Source: CBDCGJ01 sp965216645
Lineage (GTDB): Bacteria > Pseudomonadota > Alphaproteobacteria > GCA-2731375
DNA length: 64,000 nucleotides
NCBI GenBank assembly: GCA_965216645.1
Contig: CBDCGJ010000058.1
Span: 1-64,000, forward strand
Direction: 5' to 3'
Of the stretch, positions 27,337 through 38,423 are shown piece by piece. The position numbers and the translations under genes were made by a program. Positions within the stretch are counted from its first letter, which is position 1; every line of letters begins with the position of its first letter. The notes beneath the pieces are model-generated. The model did no database searches and was not told the DNA's origin. It saw only the letters and a list, made by a program, of their open reading frames with translations.

Positions 27337-27947
27337 GGATCCTTCGGGACCGTCTCCTGCATCGAGGCTCGTTCACTGAACGGGCCATAGAATTCCGCCA
27401 GAACGGGGTGGTCAGCGCGCCAGTCGATGTTGGTAAACCGAAAGTCCAAATAGGCCAAGGTGACGCCGGCGGCGATCGTGGCCATGTCGATCCGATCGCC
27501 GAAGTCCCCCGCGTCATCCGCAAGTGCCGCCACACCGCGTTTTATTTTCAATTGCTGCGCATCGAACCAGGGATCGAACTTCTTCTCTTCCGGCCGCAGA
27601 CGCAGTTCGTAGAGGCTTAGGATGCCCGCATCCAATATGCCGTCGCAAAGCGCATGAATGCGCTGCGTACGCCATCGCGCCGTCCCGTCCGCCGGGATCA
27701 GCTTGGGCCCGTCATGTTGACTGTCGATGTACTCGCAGATCAGTCGGGAATCGAATATCGGCATACCGTCGTCGCTGACCAGACAGGGAACTTTGCCGAG
27801 TGGATTGTCCGCGTTCAGCCCATCGTCGAGATTGACGGGTGTGATCGTGACCGGCGCCAACTGGATCCGATCGATCACGCCGGTTTCCTTGGCGCATACC
27901 ATGACCTTGCGAACATAGGGCGAGGTTGGGGAGTGGTAGAGCTTCAT
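27333..27947 (-). CDS. glutathione S-transferase family protein A
   Basis: The 204-residue protein has a thioredoxin-like N-terminal domain (KLYHSPTSPYVRKVMVCAKETG, then KVPCLVSDDGMPIFDSRLICEYIDS with the cis-Pro and the glutathione-binding Asp-Ser) and an all-helical C-terminal domain. SPYVRKV is where the catalytic Ser or Cys of bacterial GSTs sits. A good aaggaga site precedes the ATG. It lies 10 bases downstream of a paralogue of equal length. Confidence 0.9.
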   Translation of the reverse strand: MKLYHSPTSPYVRKVMVCAKETGVIDRIQLAPVTITPVNLDDGLNADNPLGKVPCLVSDDGMPIFDSRLICEYIDSQHDGPKLIPADGTARWRTQRIHALCDGILDAGILSLYELRLRPEEKKFDPWFDAQQLKIKRGVAALADDAGDFGDRIDMATIAAGVTLAYLDFRFTNIDWRADHPVLAEFYGPFSERASMQETVPKDP

Positions 27948-27957
27948 ATGGTCTCCT

Positions 27958-28572
27958 TCAGGATTGAGGTTGAGGTAGGGCTTCCAGGCTTGGTCGTTGA
28001 TTGAACTCGGCGTACCAAGCCGCCAAGGTGGGTACTTCCGTCCGCCAGTCTAAATCCGGCATTGCGTAGTCGATGACAGCAAGAGCGCAAGCAATAGACA
28101 ACGTGCCGATGGTGACCTGACCGATAACATCATCCATTTGGGCCTCGAAGTAACGCAGGGCGGTACGAGTTTTGTTGGTATGGGCGCGTTGCCAGGCTTG
28201 CCAACCCAATTCCTTCGGCCGGACGTAGAACTCGTAAATGTTGATCGATACGGCCTCGCAAATACCGTCCGCTATGGCTTGTTGTTGCAAGGCGGTCAAT
28301 CTTGGACCCGGTTCGATCGGAAAAATTTTCGCGCCATCATGCAAGGAGTCCAGATACTCGCAAATCACGCGAGAATCGACGATGCTGCGGCCGTCGGCTA
28401 GGACCAACACCGGCACGCGCGTTAGCGGATTGATGGCGGTGAGGGCCGAGTTCGGCTTCACTGGCACGGCTTCGGTGGCGACCAACGTAATCCGGTCTAT
28501 TTGACCGGTTTCTTTCGCCACCGCGACGACTTTACGAGCGAACGGCGAATTCGGCATATAGTGGAGTTGCAT
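27958..28572 (-). CDS. glutathione S-transferase family protein B
   Basis: The 204-residue product is a paralogue of the next gene: QLHYMPNSPFARKVVAVAKETGQIDRI and RVPVLVLADGRSIVDSRVICEYLDSLHDG align position by position with it. The ATG at 28572 is preferred over a TTG at 28590 because it gives the same length and N-terminus as the paralogue. It is probably first in a two-gene GST operon that arose by tandem duplication. Substrates are unknown. Confidence 0.9.
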   Translation of the reverse strand: MQLHYMPNSPFARKVVAVAKETGQIDRITLVATEAVPVKPNSALTAINPLTRVPVLVLADGRSIVDSRVICEYLDSLHDGAKIFPIEPGPRLTALQQQAIADGICEAVSINIYEFYVRPKELGWQAWQRAHTNKTRTALRYFEAQMDDVIGQVTIGTLSIACALAVIDYAMPDLDWRTEVPTLAAWYAEFNQRPSLEALPQPQS

Positions 28573-28667
28573 ATCAAGGCCAGGCTGCAAGTAAAATCAA
28601 ATCATATATGTCTAGTCCGGATATCGTAAACTTAGCTTTGGAAAGTTGTTCGCGAGGTGAATGGAAC

Positions 28668-29249
28668 GTGTTGGACCGGTGTGGTTGGTGTGGGGATGAT
28701 CCGACCTATGTGGCTTATCACGACGAGGAATGGGGCGTGCCCGAATGGGATGACCGGGCGCTCTTCGAAAAACTGATTTTGGACGGATTTCAAGCCGGAC
28801 TGGCTTGGATCACCATATTGCGAAAACGCGACAACTTCCGCCATGCCTTTGACGGTTTCGATCCGGCGGTAATTGCTCGCTACGACGACGCGAAAATCGA
28901 AAAATTGATGCAGGACGCCGGGATCGTGCGCAATAAATCGAAAATCGTCGCGACAATCGGCAATGCCCAAAGTTGGCTCGACATCATGGAGCGTGGTCCG
29001 GGCTTCAGCGCGTATTTATGGGAGTTCGTCGAGGGCGCGCCATTGCAAAACGAAATATCGCGCGACCATGGCTTTCCAAGCGAAAGCAAGGAGAGCAGAG
29101 CGTTGTCGAAAGACTTGAAAAACAAAGGCTTTCGTTTCGTTGGCCCAACCATCGTTTATGCCTTCATGCAGGCCGTTGGAATGGTGAATGACCATGTGGT
29201 CGAGTGCTATCGACACTCGGAGGTGCGCGCATTGGCAAATCGGAATTGA
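28668..29249 (+). CDS. tag: DNA-3-methyladenine glycosylase I
   Basis: The 193-residue enzyme removes 3-methyladenine from alkylated DNA. Zinc-site and fold marks are RCGWCGDDPTYVAYHDEEWGVPEWDD at the start, FQAGLAWITILRKRDNFRHAFDGFDP and the C-terminal GFRFVGPTIVYAFMQAVGMVNDHVVECYRH. I prefer GTG 28668, with gaggtga 7 bases upstream, because family members begin just before RCGW; an ATG at 28608 would add 20 unmatched residues and has no ribosome site. Confidence 0.9.
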   Translation: MLDRCGWCGDDPTYVAYHDEEWGVPEWDDRALFEKLILDGFQAGLAWITILRKRDNFRHAFDGFDPAVIARYDDAKIEKLMQDAGIVRNKSKIVATIGNAQSWLDIMERGPGFSAYLWEFVEGAPLQNEISRDHGFPSESKESRALSKDLKNKGFRFVGPTIVYAFMQAVGMVNDHVVECYRHSEVRALANRN

Positions 29250-29270
29250 GCGATTTCAGGACACCCTGTC

Positions 29271-29447
29271 TCAGTTTTGGTCAGGTGCCTGAACAGCGTC
29301 CTCGTCGGTATCTTGATCGACGGTTTGGTCATATATCCGTTGCTGCACATCGCGCCAACCATATTGTTCGGCAACGTGACTTGCTCTCAGGGGGCCGAGG
29401 CTTTCGACTAAATTACGGGCCAATTCACGGCAATCCTTGTCTCGCAT
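29271..29447 (-). CDS. small acidic hypothetical protein (58 aa)
   Basis: A 58-codon frame runs from ATG 29447 to TGA 29271. The product starts MRDKDCRELARNLVESLG, continues with RASHVAEQYGWRDVQQRIYDQ, and ends in an acidic tail TVDQDTDEDAVQAPDQN. Its two predicted amphipathic helices and coherent composition suggest a real protein. The only ribosome-site candidate is aaagg about 10 bases before the ATG. I recognise no family. It is convergent with tag. Confidence 0.5.
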   Translation of the reverse strand: MRDKDCRELARNLVESLGPLRASHVAEQYGWRDVQQRIYDQTVDQDTDEDAVQAPDQN

Positions 29448-29628
29448 GACTTTTTGCCTTTCGACCGTCCCGACACCGCGCGGCTATGAGGGGTTTGGCT
29501 TACACGGTTTTGCTGACGTTACAAACCGCGCGGCGGGGACGATTACGCGTTGTCAGCGAGTTATGTAAAGCAAAAATCGGGCCAATATCAGGCCAAAATC
29601 GGGATGAATTATATGTTACCTTCCGGCC
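29448..29628. other. intergenic region upstream of DUF1491 gene
   Basis: No gene is evident. It holds a spaced direct repeat of aaaatcggg (about 29574 and 29596) flanking a short ccaatatcaggcc stretch, and an AT-rich tatatg (29610-29615) that could be the -10 of the DUF1491 gene. The DUF1491 ATG follows within 14 bases and has no ribosome site, so its leader would be very short. Confidence 0.4.
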
Positions 29629-29982
29629 ATGACCATGGACGATATGCCGCTCGACACGTTGAAAGCCGAACTATGGGTGAAAGCCCATATTCGGCGCTGC
29701 CAGGTCAATGACATCTTCGCCGCACTCGTGCGCCGAGGCGACGAACGTTCCGGCACTGTGCTGATAAAGTTAAACAGTCTGAACGGCAGTGCCATGGTGC
29801 TGAGCCGGGCTTTCGACGGCTACGGCGATCTATATTGGATGCGGGCGACGGGCGAAAACGCGGTGCCGGAGGCGGATGCCGATCGGTATATCGAGAAACA
29901 GTTGTCCTTCGATCCGGATCTCTGGGTGCTGGAGATCGAAGACCGCGACGGACGCCATCTTTTGGACGAGCCCGTACGATAA
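29629..29982 (+). CDS. DUF1491 family protein
   Basis: The 117-residue protein matches DUF1491, a family found mainly in alphaproteobacteria: LKAELWVKAHIRRCQVNDIFAALVRRGDERSGTVLIKLN, then RYIEKQLSFDPDLWVLEIEDRDGRHLLDE. Function is unknown. No ribosome site precedes the ATG; a second ATG two codons on is equally possible. The phosphatase-like gene begins 15 bases after its stop. Confidence 0.85.
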   Translation: MTMDDMPLDTLKAELWVKAHIRRCQVNDIFAALVRRGDERSGTVLIKLNSLNGSAMVLSRAFDGYGDLYWMRATGENAVPEADADRYIEKQLSFDPDLWVLEIEDRDGRHLLDEPVR

Positions 29983-29997
29983 AAGGGGGATTGGCAG

Positions 29998-30519
29998 GTG
30001 GCCATATGTATTTGTTCGTTGCGGGAATTGAAGCGTCAGGTCAAACGCCTGTCGGCAAAGCATGTGGTGTCATTGATCGGCATGGAAGGGATGCCGCGGA
30101 CGCCGTGGGGGGTTTCGCGGGAAAACCACTTGCGGCTGGCCGTTGACGATATCGAATACGATATACCTGGCTACGATTCGCCGCGGCTTTCGGATGTGGA
30201 GCGCCTGGTGACCTTCGGCGAACGATGGACCGGCGATACGCCGGTGATCGTTCATTGCTACGCCGGGATCAGCCGTTCGTCTGCCGCGGCCCTTACTTTG
30301 TTGAGTCAGAAAAATCCGGGCCGGGAAATGGAAGCCGCGCAATTGATTCGGGAACGGGCGCCACACGCCAATCCGAACTTGTTGATTGTGGAGCTTGCCG
30401 ATCGATTGCTCGGCAGTCAGGGCCGCCTGTTGGATGCAGCGCAAAACATGGGACCGTCCGAATATGTGGTGCCGGCGCCGCCGGTGGTGGTGCCGCTGTC
30501 GCTAGACGGCTCAGCGTAG
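29998..30519 (+). CDS. protein tyrosine/dual-specificity phosphatase-like protein
   Basis: The 173-residue protein has the phosphatase P-loop HCYAGISRSS at about residues 86-95, with catalytic Cys87 and Arg93 (HCx5R), preceded by WTGDTPVIV. The general acid Asp may lie in the DIPGYDSPRL stretch. Cytoplasmic dephosphorylation of a protein or small phosphoester is likely; the substrate is unknown. The start is GTG 29998, with aagggg upstream. Its end overlaps the convergent acyl-CoA synthetase by 9 bases. Confidence 0.82.
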   Translation: MAICICSLRELKRQVKRLSAKHVVSLIGMEGMPRTPWGVSRENHLRLAVDDIEYDIPGYDSPRLSDVERLVTFGERWTGDTPVIVHCYAGISRSSAAALTLLSQKNPGREMEAAQLIRERAPHANPNLLIVELADRLLGSQGRLLDAAQNMGPSEYVVPAPPVVVPLSLDGSA

Positions 30520-32025
30520 CTCTCGCTTCAGGACTTTGCCCGTGGCGTTGCGGGGCAGTTCGTCGATAAAGCGGACGGACTTCGGAATCTTGTAGCGCGC
30601 CAATCGGCCGTCGCAAAAAGCCAAAATGTCGGCTTCGCTAAGCGAAGCGCCAGAGGCCAGGACGACGACGGCCTGCCCGACTTCGCCCCATTTGTCGTCG
30701 GGCATGCCGATTACCGCAACGTCGGCGATTCCGTTCAACTCGAACAACGCGCTTTCCACCTCCGCCGGATAGACGTTTTCGCCGCCGGAAATGAACATGT
30801 CCTTCCATCGATCGACGATGTAATAGAAACCTTCGTCATCCCGTCGGGCCGCGTCGCCGGTATGCAACCATCCGTCAGTGATGCTGTCGGCCGTGGCGTC
30901 GGGGTTGTTCCAATAGCCGGGGGTGACGTTCGGACCTTTCACCCAAAGTTCGCCGACCGAGTCCGACGCGTCGATAATGTCGCCGCCGTCGTCGACGATG
31001 CAGACTTCGTTATGCAGCGCCGGTAGTCCGGCCGAACCCTGTTTGCGGATGGCGTCATGGGCATCCAGTGCCGTTACCGTCGGGCTCGTCTCCGTCATGC
31101 CGTATCCTTGCGCCACGGAAACGCCTTTCTTGGCGAATATCTCGAGCAATGCCGGCGGGCAGGGCGCGCCACCGACGCCGCAGGTCGCGAGATGGGTCAG
31201 GTCCGCCTCGGCGAAACCCTCCTGCTGGCTGAGGAACAGGTAGTTCGCCGGCACGCCGAAGAAATGGGTATAGCCTTTGTCCTTATCCGCCAGCAGAGCC
31301 AAAGTATCCGCGGGATCGAATGTGCGCATGACGGCGACGGTGCCGCCAGCGTGAAACAATACATTGGCGTAGCAGTTAAGCCCGGCGGTGTGGAATGTCG
31401 GCAATACGCAGAGATGTACCGAATCTTGCGAGACGCGCGCCAGATTGCCCAAATTGACCGCGTTCCAGAAGGTCATGCCGTTGGTGATCATCGCGCCCTT
31501 CGGATGACCCGTGGTACCCGATGTGTACATGACCGTCATCAGGTTGTCGTGGGTCGCGTCGACGGCGATGAACTCGCCGGCGGCACTTTCGATAAGCTTT
31601 TCAAAGTCATTGTCGAGCGTTTCGCAATCCAGGCGGACAAGATTTTCCAGCTGGCAAACGTTCGACAATTCGGTCGATGCGTCGTCGAATTCCGCATCGC
31701 TAACGAGTACTTTCGGCCCGCAGTTGTTGACGATGTATTCGAGCTCGGGAACCGCCAGCCGCCAATTTAACGGCACCATGACCGCACCCAGCTTGACGCA
31801 GGCGAACTGGACTTCGAAGACATGCATGGTCGAGTGGGCCAGGATCGCCACTCGATCGCCCCGCGAGACGCCATATCGATCCTGTAGCGCTTGCGCCAAT
31901 CGGGCCGACCGCCGGTCGAACTCGGCATAGGTCAGGCTGCGGCCGTTGTGCAGCTCGATGATGGCGGTCTTGTCCGGTGTCCGGCGCCGGTGATAGGCGA
32001 GCCAGTCGTAGGCCTTGATGCTCAT
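30511..32025 (-). CDS. acyl-CoA synthetase (ANL superfamily)
   Basis: The 504-residue ligase has VMYTSGTTGHPKGAMITNG (AMP-binding loop near residue 170), GYGMTETSP, GDAARRDDEGFYYIVDRWKDMFISGGENVYPAEVE and the C-terminal NATGKVLKRELR with the catalytic Lys. It activates a fatty or aromatic acid; chain length is not evident. It is a different subgroup from the DmdB-like ligase at 2.8 kb. It lies 9 bases downstream of ppdK on the same strand. Confidence 0.88.
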   Translation of the reverse strand: MSIKAYDWLAYHRRRTPDKTAIIELHNGRSLTYAEFDRRSARLAQALQDRYGVSRGDRVAILAHSTMHVFEVQFACVKLGAVMVPLNWRLAVPELEYIVNNCGPKVLVSDAEFDDASTELSNVCQLENLVRLDCETLDNDFEKLIESAAGEFIAVDATHDNLMTVMYTSGTTGHPKGAMITNGMTFWNAVNLGNLARVSQDSVHLCVLPTFHTAGLNCYANVLFHAGGTVAVMRTFDPADTLALLADKDKGYTHFFGVPANYLFLSQQEGFAEADLTHLATCGVGGAPCPPALLEIFAKKGVSVAQGYGMTETSPTVTALDAHDAIRKQGSAGLPALHNEVCIVDDGGDIIDASDSVGELWVKGPNVTPGYWNNPDATADSITDGWLHTGDAARRDDEGFYYIVDRWKDMFISGGENVYPAEVESALFELNGIADVAVIGMPDDKWGEVGQAVVVLASGASLSEADILAFCDGRLARYKIPKSVRFIDELPRNATGKVLKRELR

Positions 32026-32034
32026 GATTTTCTC

Positions 32035-34713
<2,679 letters not shown>

Positions 34714-36777
34714 TTATGAACCCTCGATCTGGGAAAAATCCGCGACTTGATGCAGCGTATGCCGGATTTTCGCCAAAAGCCGCAAGCGATTTTCCCGTAA
34801 TTCCGGTTCCTCGGCGTTAACGGTGACATCGTCGAAGAAGCGATCCACCGGTTGGCGAAGCTGCGACAGCGCGGACATCGCTTCGGCGAAATCCTCTGCT
34901 TTCAGCGCGCGGCTTGCGTCTTCGGCCGCCGATGATAATGCGTCGTTCAACGCGCTTTCCTCCGCCATGGCGAGCAATTCGCCGGCGACATCGCCGTCAT
35001 AGGAAGTTTTGTCCTTCTTCTCTTCGATGCGAAGGATGTTGGCCGCCCGGCGATAGGCGGTCAGCAAATTACCGCCGTCGTCCGTATGGACGAAATCGCT
35101 CAATGCCTGGACCCGGGCCATCAATCGGACCAAATCGTCTTCGCCGCCGAGGGCGAAAATGGCGGAGATCAAGTCATGACGCACACCCGTGTCGCGCAAG
35201 TGAACCTTCAGGCGGTCGGCGAAGAAAGCGAGCAAGTTGGATGCTGTGTCGCCTGCGGCCTTTTCTGGATAGCCGGAGAAGGCGCGATCAAGCACAGTTA
35301 ACAAAGGTAGGCGAAGACCGTTTTCTAAGATTAATCTAATGACACCGAGAGCAGCACGACGTAGTGCGTAAGGATCTTTAGAACCAGTGGGTTTTTCGTC
35401 AATCAGCCAGAACCCGGCCAAGGTATCCAGTTTGTCCGCAAGTGCAACTGTAATTGAGACCGGTTCATTCGGGCAAGCGTCACTCGGCCCCTGTGGTGCG
35501 TAGTGTGCCGCAATAGCATTCGCAACGGCCATATCTTCGCCGTCGTGCAGTGCGTAGTATCTACCCATAATTCCTTGTAGCTCAGCGAATTCACCGACCA
35601 TGTGACTTGTCAAATCGGCTTTCGCCAATCGAGCTGAACGTTCACACAACAATGCCTCGGCGCCTGGTACAAATCCACTCAGATTGGTGGCTAAAAGAGC
35701 AACGCGGCGGGTTTTTTCTCCGAGACTGCCAAGTTTTGCATGAAACACCACCTGGCGAAGGGCCGGAACTCGAGTCTCCAATCGGGCCTTTTGATCAACA
35801 TTCCAAAAGTATTCAGCATCCGCCAATCGTGCAGTCAGAACAAACTGATTCCCCGCTACAATCGCTGCCCCTCCATCTTCGGCTTCCAAGTTAGCCACAG
35901 TAATAAATCGGGGTACTAGATTACCGGCCGTATCAACAAGTGAGAGGTATTTTTGATTGATCTTCATGGACGTGGTCAGCACTTCCGCCGGCACCGCCAT
36001 GAATCGCGCCTCGATTTCACCCATCATGGGGACGGGCCACTCGACAAGGCCCGCCAATTCGTCAAGAAGGCCGTTGTCTTCCTGGAGCACAAATCCCTCA
36101 TCGGCAGCCAGTTCGCGCGCGCGCTCGAGAATACGTTTGCGGCGCTCGGTAGGATCTAGAATGACATAGGCAGAGCGCAACTTCTCACGATAGTCGGCGA
36201 AGCCGGTTACCTCGAATGGCGTTGGCGCGTGGAAACGATGTCCGCGACAGGTGTTACATGCAGTCAATCCGCCGAACTCATAATCGACGACGTTGCCATC
36301 AAAAAGAGTTAGCAATCCTTGCAACGGTCGTACCCATTTGGTCTCTCCGCTGCCCCAACGCATGCTTTTCGGCCAAGGCAGTTTAGAGAACGCGACCGGC
36401 AATAACTCAGCGAGTACGTCGGCGGTCGGCCGCCCTTTTTGTTCGATGACGACGAACAGAAACGTTCCCTTCTTAGTTTCGCGCTGTTCGCAATCTTCCA
36501 ATTTGACGTTGTTCGCGCGCAGGAAGCCTTCCACAGCTTTTTCTGGCGCGTCGACTTTTGGACCGCGACGTTCCTCCCGTATGTCGGGTTGCGCGGAGGG
36601 TAATCCGTCGACTACCAACGTAAGTCGGCGCGGCGTGGCGAAGTCCTCGACCGTTTCGAAACTCAGTCCGGCTTCCTTCATTCCCTCGACGACCAATCGG
36701 GACAGATCGGCACTGGCGCGAGCCTGCATGCGTGCCGGGATTTCTTCCGAGAAAATCTCGATTAAAAGCTCCGCCAT
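34714..36777 (-). CDS. glyS: glycyl-tRNA synthetase beta subunit
   Basis: The 687-residue subunit binds tRNA-Gly in the alpha2beta2 synthetase. Start (AELLIEIFSEEIPARMQARA), centre (HMVGEFAELQGIMGRYYALHDGE) and anticodon-binding end (FFDDVTVNAEEPELRENRLRLLAKI) are all family-typical. Only one base separates it from glyQ. About 35280-35960 (residues 273-499) uses codons rare in neighbours: AGA, TTA, CTA, GTA, ACT, CGA and GGA cluster there, while protein features remain normal. The frame is intact, so the protein should be functional. Confidence 0.96.
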   Translation of the reverse strand: MAELLIEIFSEEIPARMQARASADLSRLVVEGMKEAGLSFETVEDFATPRRLTLVVDGLPSAQPDIREERRGPKVDAPEKAVEGFLRANNVKLEDCEQRETKKGTFLFVVIEQKGRPTADVLAELLPVAFSKLPWPKSMRWGSGETKWVRPLQGLLTLFDGNVVDYEFGGLTACNTCRGHRFHAPTPFEVTGFADYREKLRSAYVILDPTERRKRILERARELAADEGFVLQEDNGLLDELAGLVEWPVPMMGEIEARFMAVPAEVLTTSMKINQKYLSLVDTAGNLVPRFITVANLEAEDGGAAIVAGNQFVLTARLADAEYFWNVDQKARLETRVPALRQVVFHAKLGSLGEKTRRVALLATNLSGFVPGAEALLCERSARLAKADLTSHMVGEFAELQGIMGRYYALHDGEDMAVANAIAAHYAPQGPSDACPNEPVSITVALADKLDTLAGFWLIDEKPTGSKDPYALRRAALGVIRLILENGLRLPLLTVLDRAFSGYPEKAAGDTASNLLAFFADRLKVHLRDTGVRHDLISAIFALGGEDDLVRLMARVQALSDFVHTDDGGNLLTAYRRAANILRIEEKKDKTSYDGDVAGELLAMAEESALNDALSSAAEDASRALKAEDFAEAMSALSQLRQPVDRFFDDVTVNAEEPELRENRLRLLAKIRHTLHQVADFSQIEGS

Positions 36778-36778
36778 C

Positions 36779-37675
36779 TTATGGCGCCTCCGCCTCGGAT
36801 CGTTCTCCTTGACTGATCAGCCAAGCTTCCGCGCAGCCACGGGCAAGCGTCCGGACTCGACCGATATAGCTCGCCCGTTCCGTCACGCTGATAACGCCGC
36901 GCGCGTCGAGGAGATTGAATAGATGACTTGCCTTGATGCAATGGTCGTAGGCTGGCAGCGGCAGTTCTTGTTCTACCAAAGACATGCACGATTCTTCCGC
37001 ATCAACGAAATGCTGAAACAGCTTATCCGTATCCCGCCCCTCAAAATTGTAAGCGGAAAACTCTCGTTCGGCCTGACTGTAAACGTCGCCGTAACTGACG
37101 CCGGCACCGTTCCAATCGAGGTCCCGGAAATGATCGACGCCCTGGACATACATGGCCAATCGTTCCAGACCGTAGGTTAACTCTCCGGAAACCGGCCGGC
37201 AGTCGAAACCGCCGACTTGCTGGAAATATGTAAACTGGCTTACTTCCGCTCCGTCGCACCAGACTTCCCAACCGAGGCCCCAGGCGCCAAGCGTCGGGCT
37301 CTCCCAATCGTCTTCGACGAAGCGAATGTCGTGGTTTTTAGCGTCGAGACCGATGGCCGCTAGGCTGCCGAGATAAAGCTCCTGAAGGTCGGGCGGGGAC
37401 GGCTTAAGAATGACCTGAAACTGATAATAGTGCTGCAGCCGGTTCGGGTTTTCGCCGTATCGTCCGTCCGTGGGGCGCCGCGACGGTTGGACATAGGCGG
37501 CGTTCCAAGGTTTGGAGCCAAGTGCCCGCAATGTCGTTGCCCAATGGAAGGTGCCGGCGCCCATTTCCATGTCGTAGGGTTGCAGGATGACACAACCTCG
37601 CGCCGCCCAATAATTCTGCAGCCTTAGGATCAGACCCTGGAAGGTCTTCGGGTTCGGCATGTCTTGCGCCGCCAT
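36779..37675 (-). CDS. glyQ: glycyl-tRNA synthetase alpha subunit
   Basis: The 298-residue catalytic subunit has the conserved opening FQGLILRLQNYWAARGCVILQPYDMEMGAGTFHWATTLRALG and the class II motifs PWNAAYVQPSRRPTDGRYGENPNR and FVEDDWESPTLGAWGLGWEVWCDGAEVSQFTYFQQ. It forms glycyl adenylate and charges tRNA-Gly with the beta subunit. It is the first gene of the glyQ-glyS-ppdK run. No strong ribosome site precedes the ATG at 37675; the next ATG (codon 6) is possible. Confidence 0.96.
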   Translation of the reverse strand: MAAQDMPNPKTFQGLILRLQNYWAARGCVILQPYDMEMGAGTFHWATTLRALGSKPWNAAYVQPSRRPTDGRYGENPNRLQHYYQFQVILKPSPPDLQELYLGSLAAIGLDAKNHDIRFVEDDWESPTLGAWGLGWEVWCDGAEVSQFTYFQQVGGFDCRPVSGELTYGLERLAMYVQGVDHFRDLDWNGAGVSYGDVYSQAEREFSAYNFEGRDTDKLFQHFVDAEESCMSLVEQELPLPAYDHCIKASHLFNLLDARGVISVTERASYIGRVRTLARGCAEAWLISQGERSEAEAP

Positions 37676-37767
37676 GGTCAGTCAGCCTTTCCGGAGATAC
37701 GATATGGTGTCAGTCCATCAATTTGTGCGGCGCAAAATAACGGCGGGGCATAGGGGGGTCAACACGG

Positions 37768-38013
37768 ATGACGGGGACGACAAGATTTGCGCTCGCCGGC
37801 GGGATCATCGCCGCAGCGGGCTTGGTCGTTTGTTTATATGCTTACTTTCTCGTGCCGCCTTACGCCGGCGCGAGCGGGGCCGGTATGGCTGGCCTGGGAT
37901 CCGCCTTCGCCATGATCGGCGGCATGCTTGCAATCGGTATTGGTCTATTGGTGGCGCTCGGCGCTTTGTTGTGGAAATTCATCCGCACAAGGCGGGCGAC
38001 CGGCCGCCACTAA
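37768..38013 (+). CDS. small two-helix membrane protein, hypothetical
   Basis: The 81-residue product has two hydrophobic segments (about residues 7-27 and 42-70), the second ending in the basic tail KFIRTRRATGRH, so both ends probably face the cytoplasm. A ggggg stretch lies 9 bases before the ATG. I recognise no family. Its last 35 bases overlap the end of the deaminase gene on the other strand. Confidence 0.6.
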   Translation: MTGTTRFALAGGIIAAAGLVVCLYAYFLVPPYAGASGAGMAGLGSAFAMIGGMLAIGIGLLVALGALLWKFIRTRRATGRH

Positions 38014-38407
38014 TATCGCGGCCGTAGTAGAAGCGATCGAGCCCGGCCCAGTATGCTGCGGCTTCGCACATCGGGCAGGGGCGGGAGGACGAATACATCA
38101 CGCATCCATCGAGGTTGCGTCGACCCAGAGCCGCCGCGGCCGCGCGGATGGTTGTCAATTCGGCATGCGCCGTCGGATCCCCATCCAGAACCACCCGGCT
38201 GGCCGATTGGGCGACGATCCGACCGCGAAAAACGATCACCGCGCCATAAGGCTGATCGCCTGTCCTGGAAGCCAGTGCCCGCATTTCGAAGGCGCGATCC
38301 ATAAAACTTTTAGGCGTTGAAGCCGCGGGTTGTTCGATGGCGTTCGTCGCGCTTGGCCACAGCAATGCCCCGCCGACGAAGCCACGGCGTGTCATGCGGT
38401 TATTCAT
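37979..38407 (-). CDS. Tat-type exported nucleoside deaminase-like protein, C-terminally short
   Basis: The 142-residue protein carries the zinc site of cytidine/guanine deaminases: TAHAELTTIR (His81, Glu83) and PCPMC (Cys111, Cys114). Unlike cytosolic relatives it begins MNNRMTRRGFVGGALLW, a twin-arginine-like signal, and ATG 38407 has ggag upstream. The fold stops soon after RFYYGRDISGG, roughly 40 residues earlier than GuaD or TadA-type enzymes. The missing end coincides with the overlap with the convergent small membrane-protein gene. It may be an exported, minimal or degenerate deaminase; activity is uncertain. Confidence 0.65.
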   Translation of the reverse strand: MNNRMTRRGFVGGALLWPSATNAIEQPAASTPKSFMDRAFEMRALASRTGDQPYGAVIVFRGRIVAQSASRVVLDGDPTAHAELTTIRAAAAALGRRNLDGCVMYSSSRPCPMCEAAAYWAGLDRFYYGRDISGGRSPALCG

Positions 38408-38423
38408 GGCGCGCTCCCATGTC

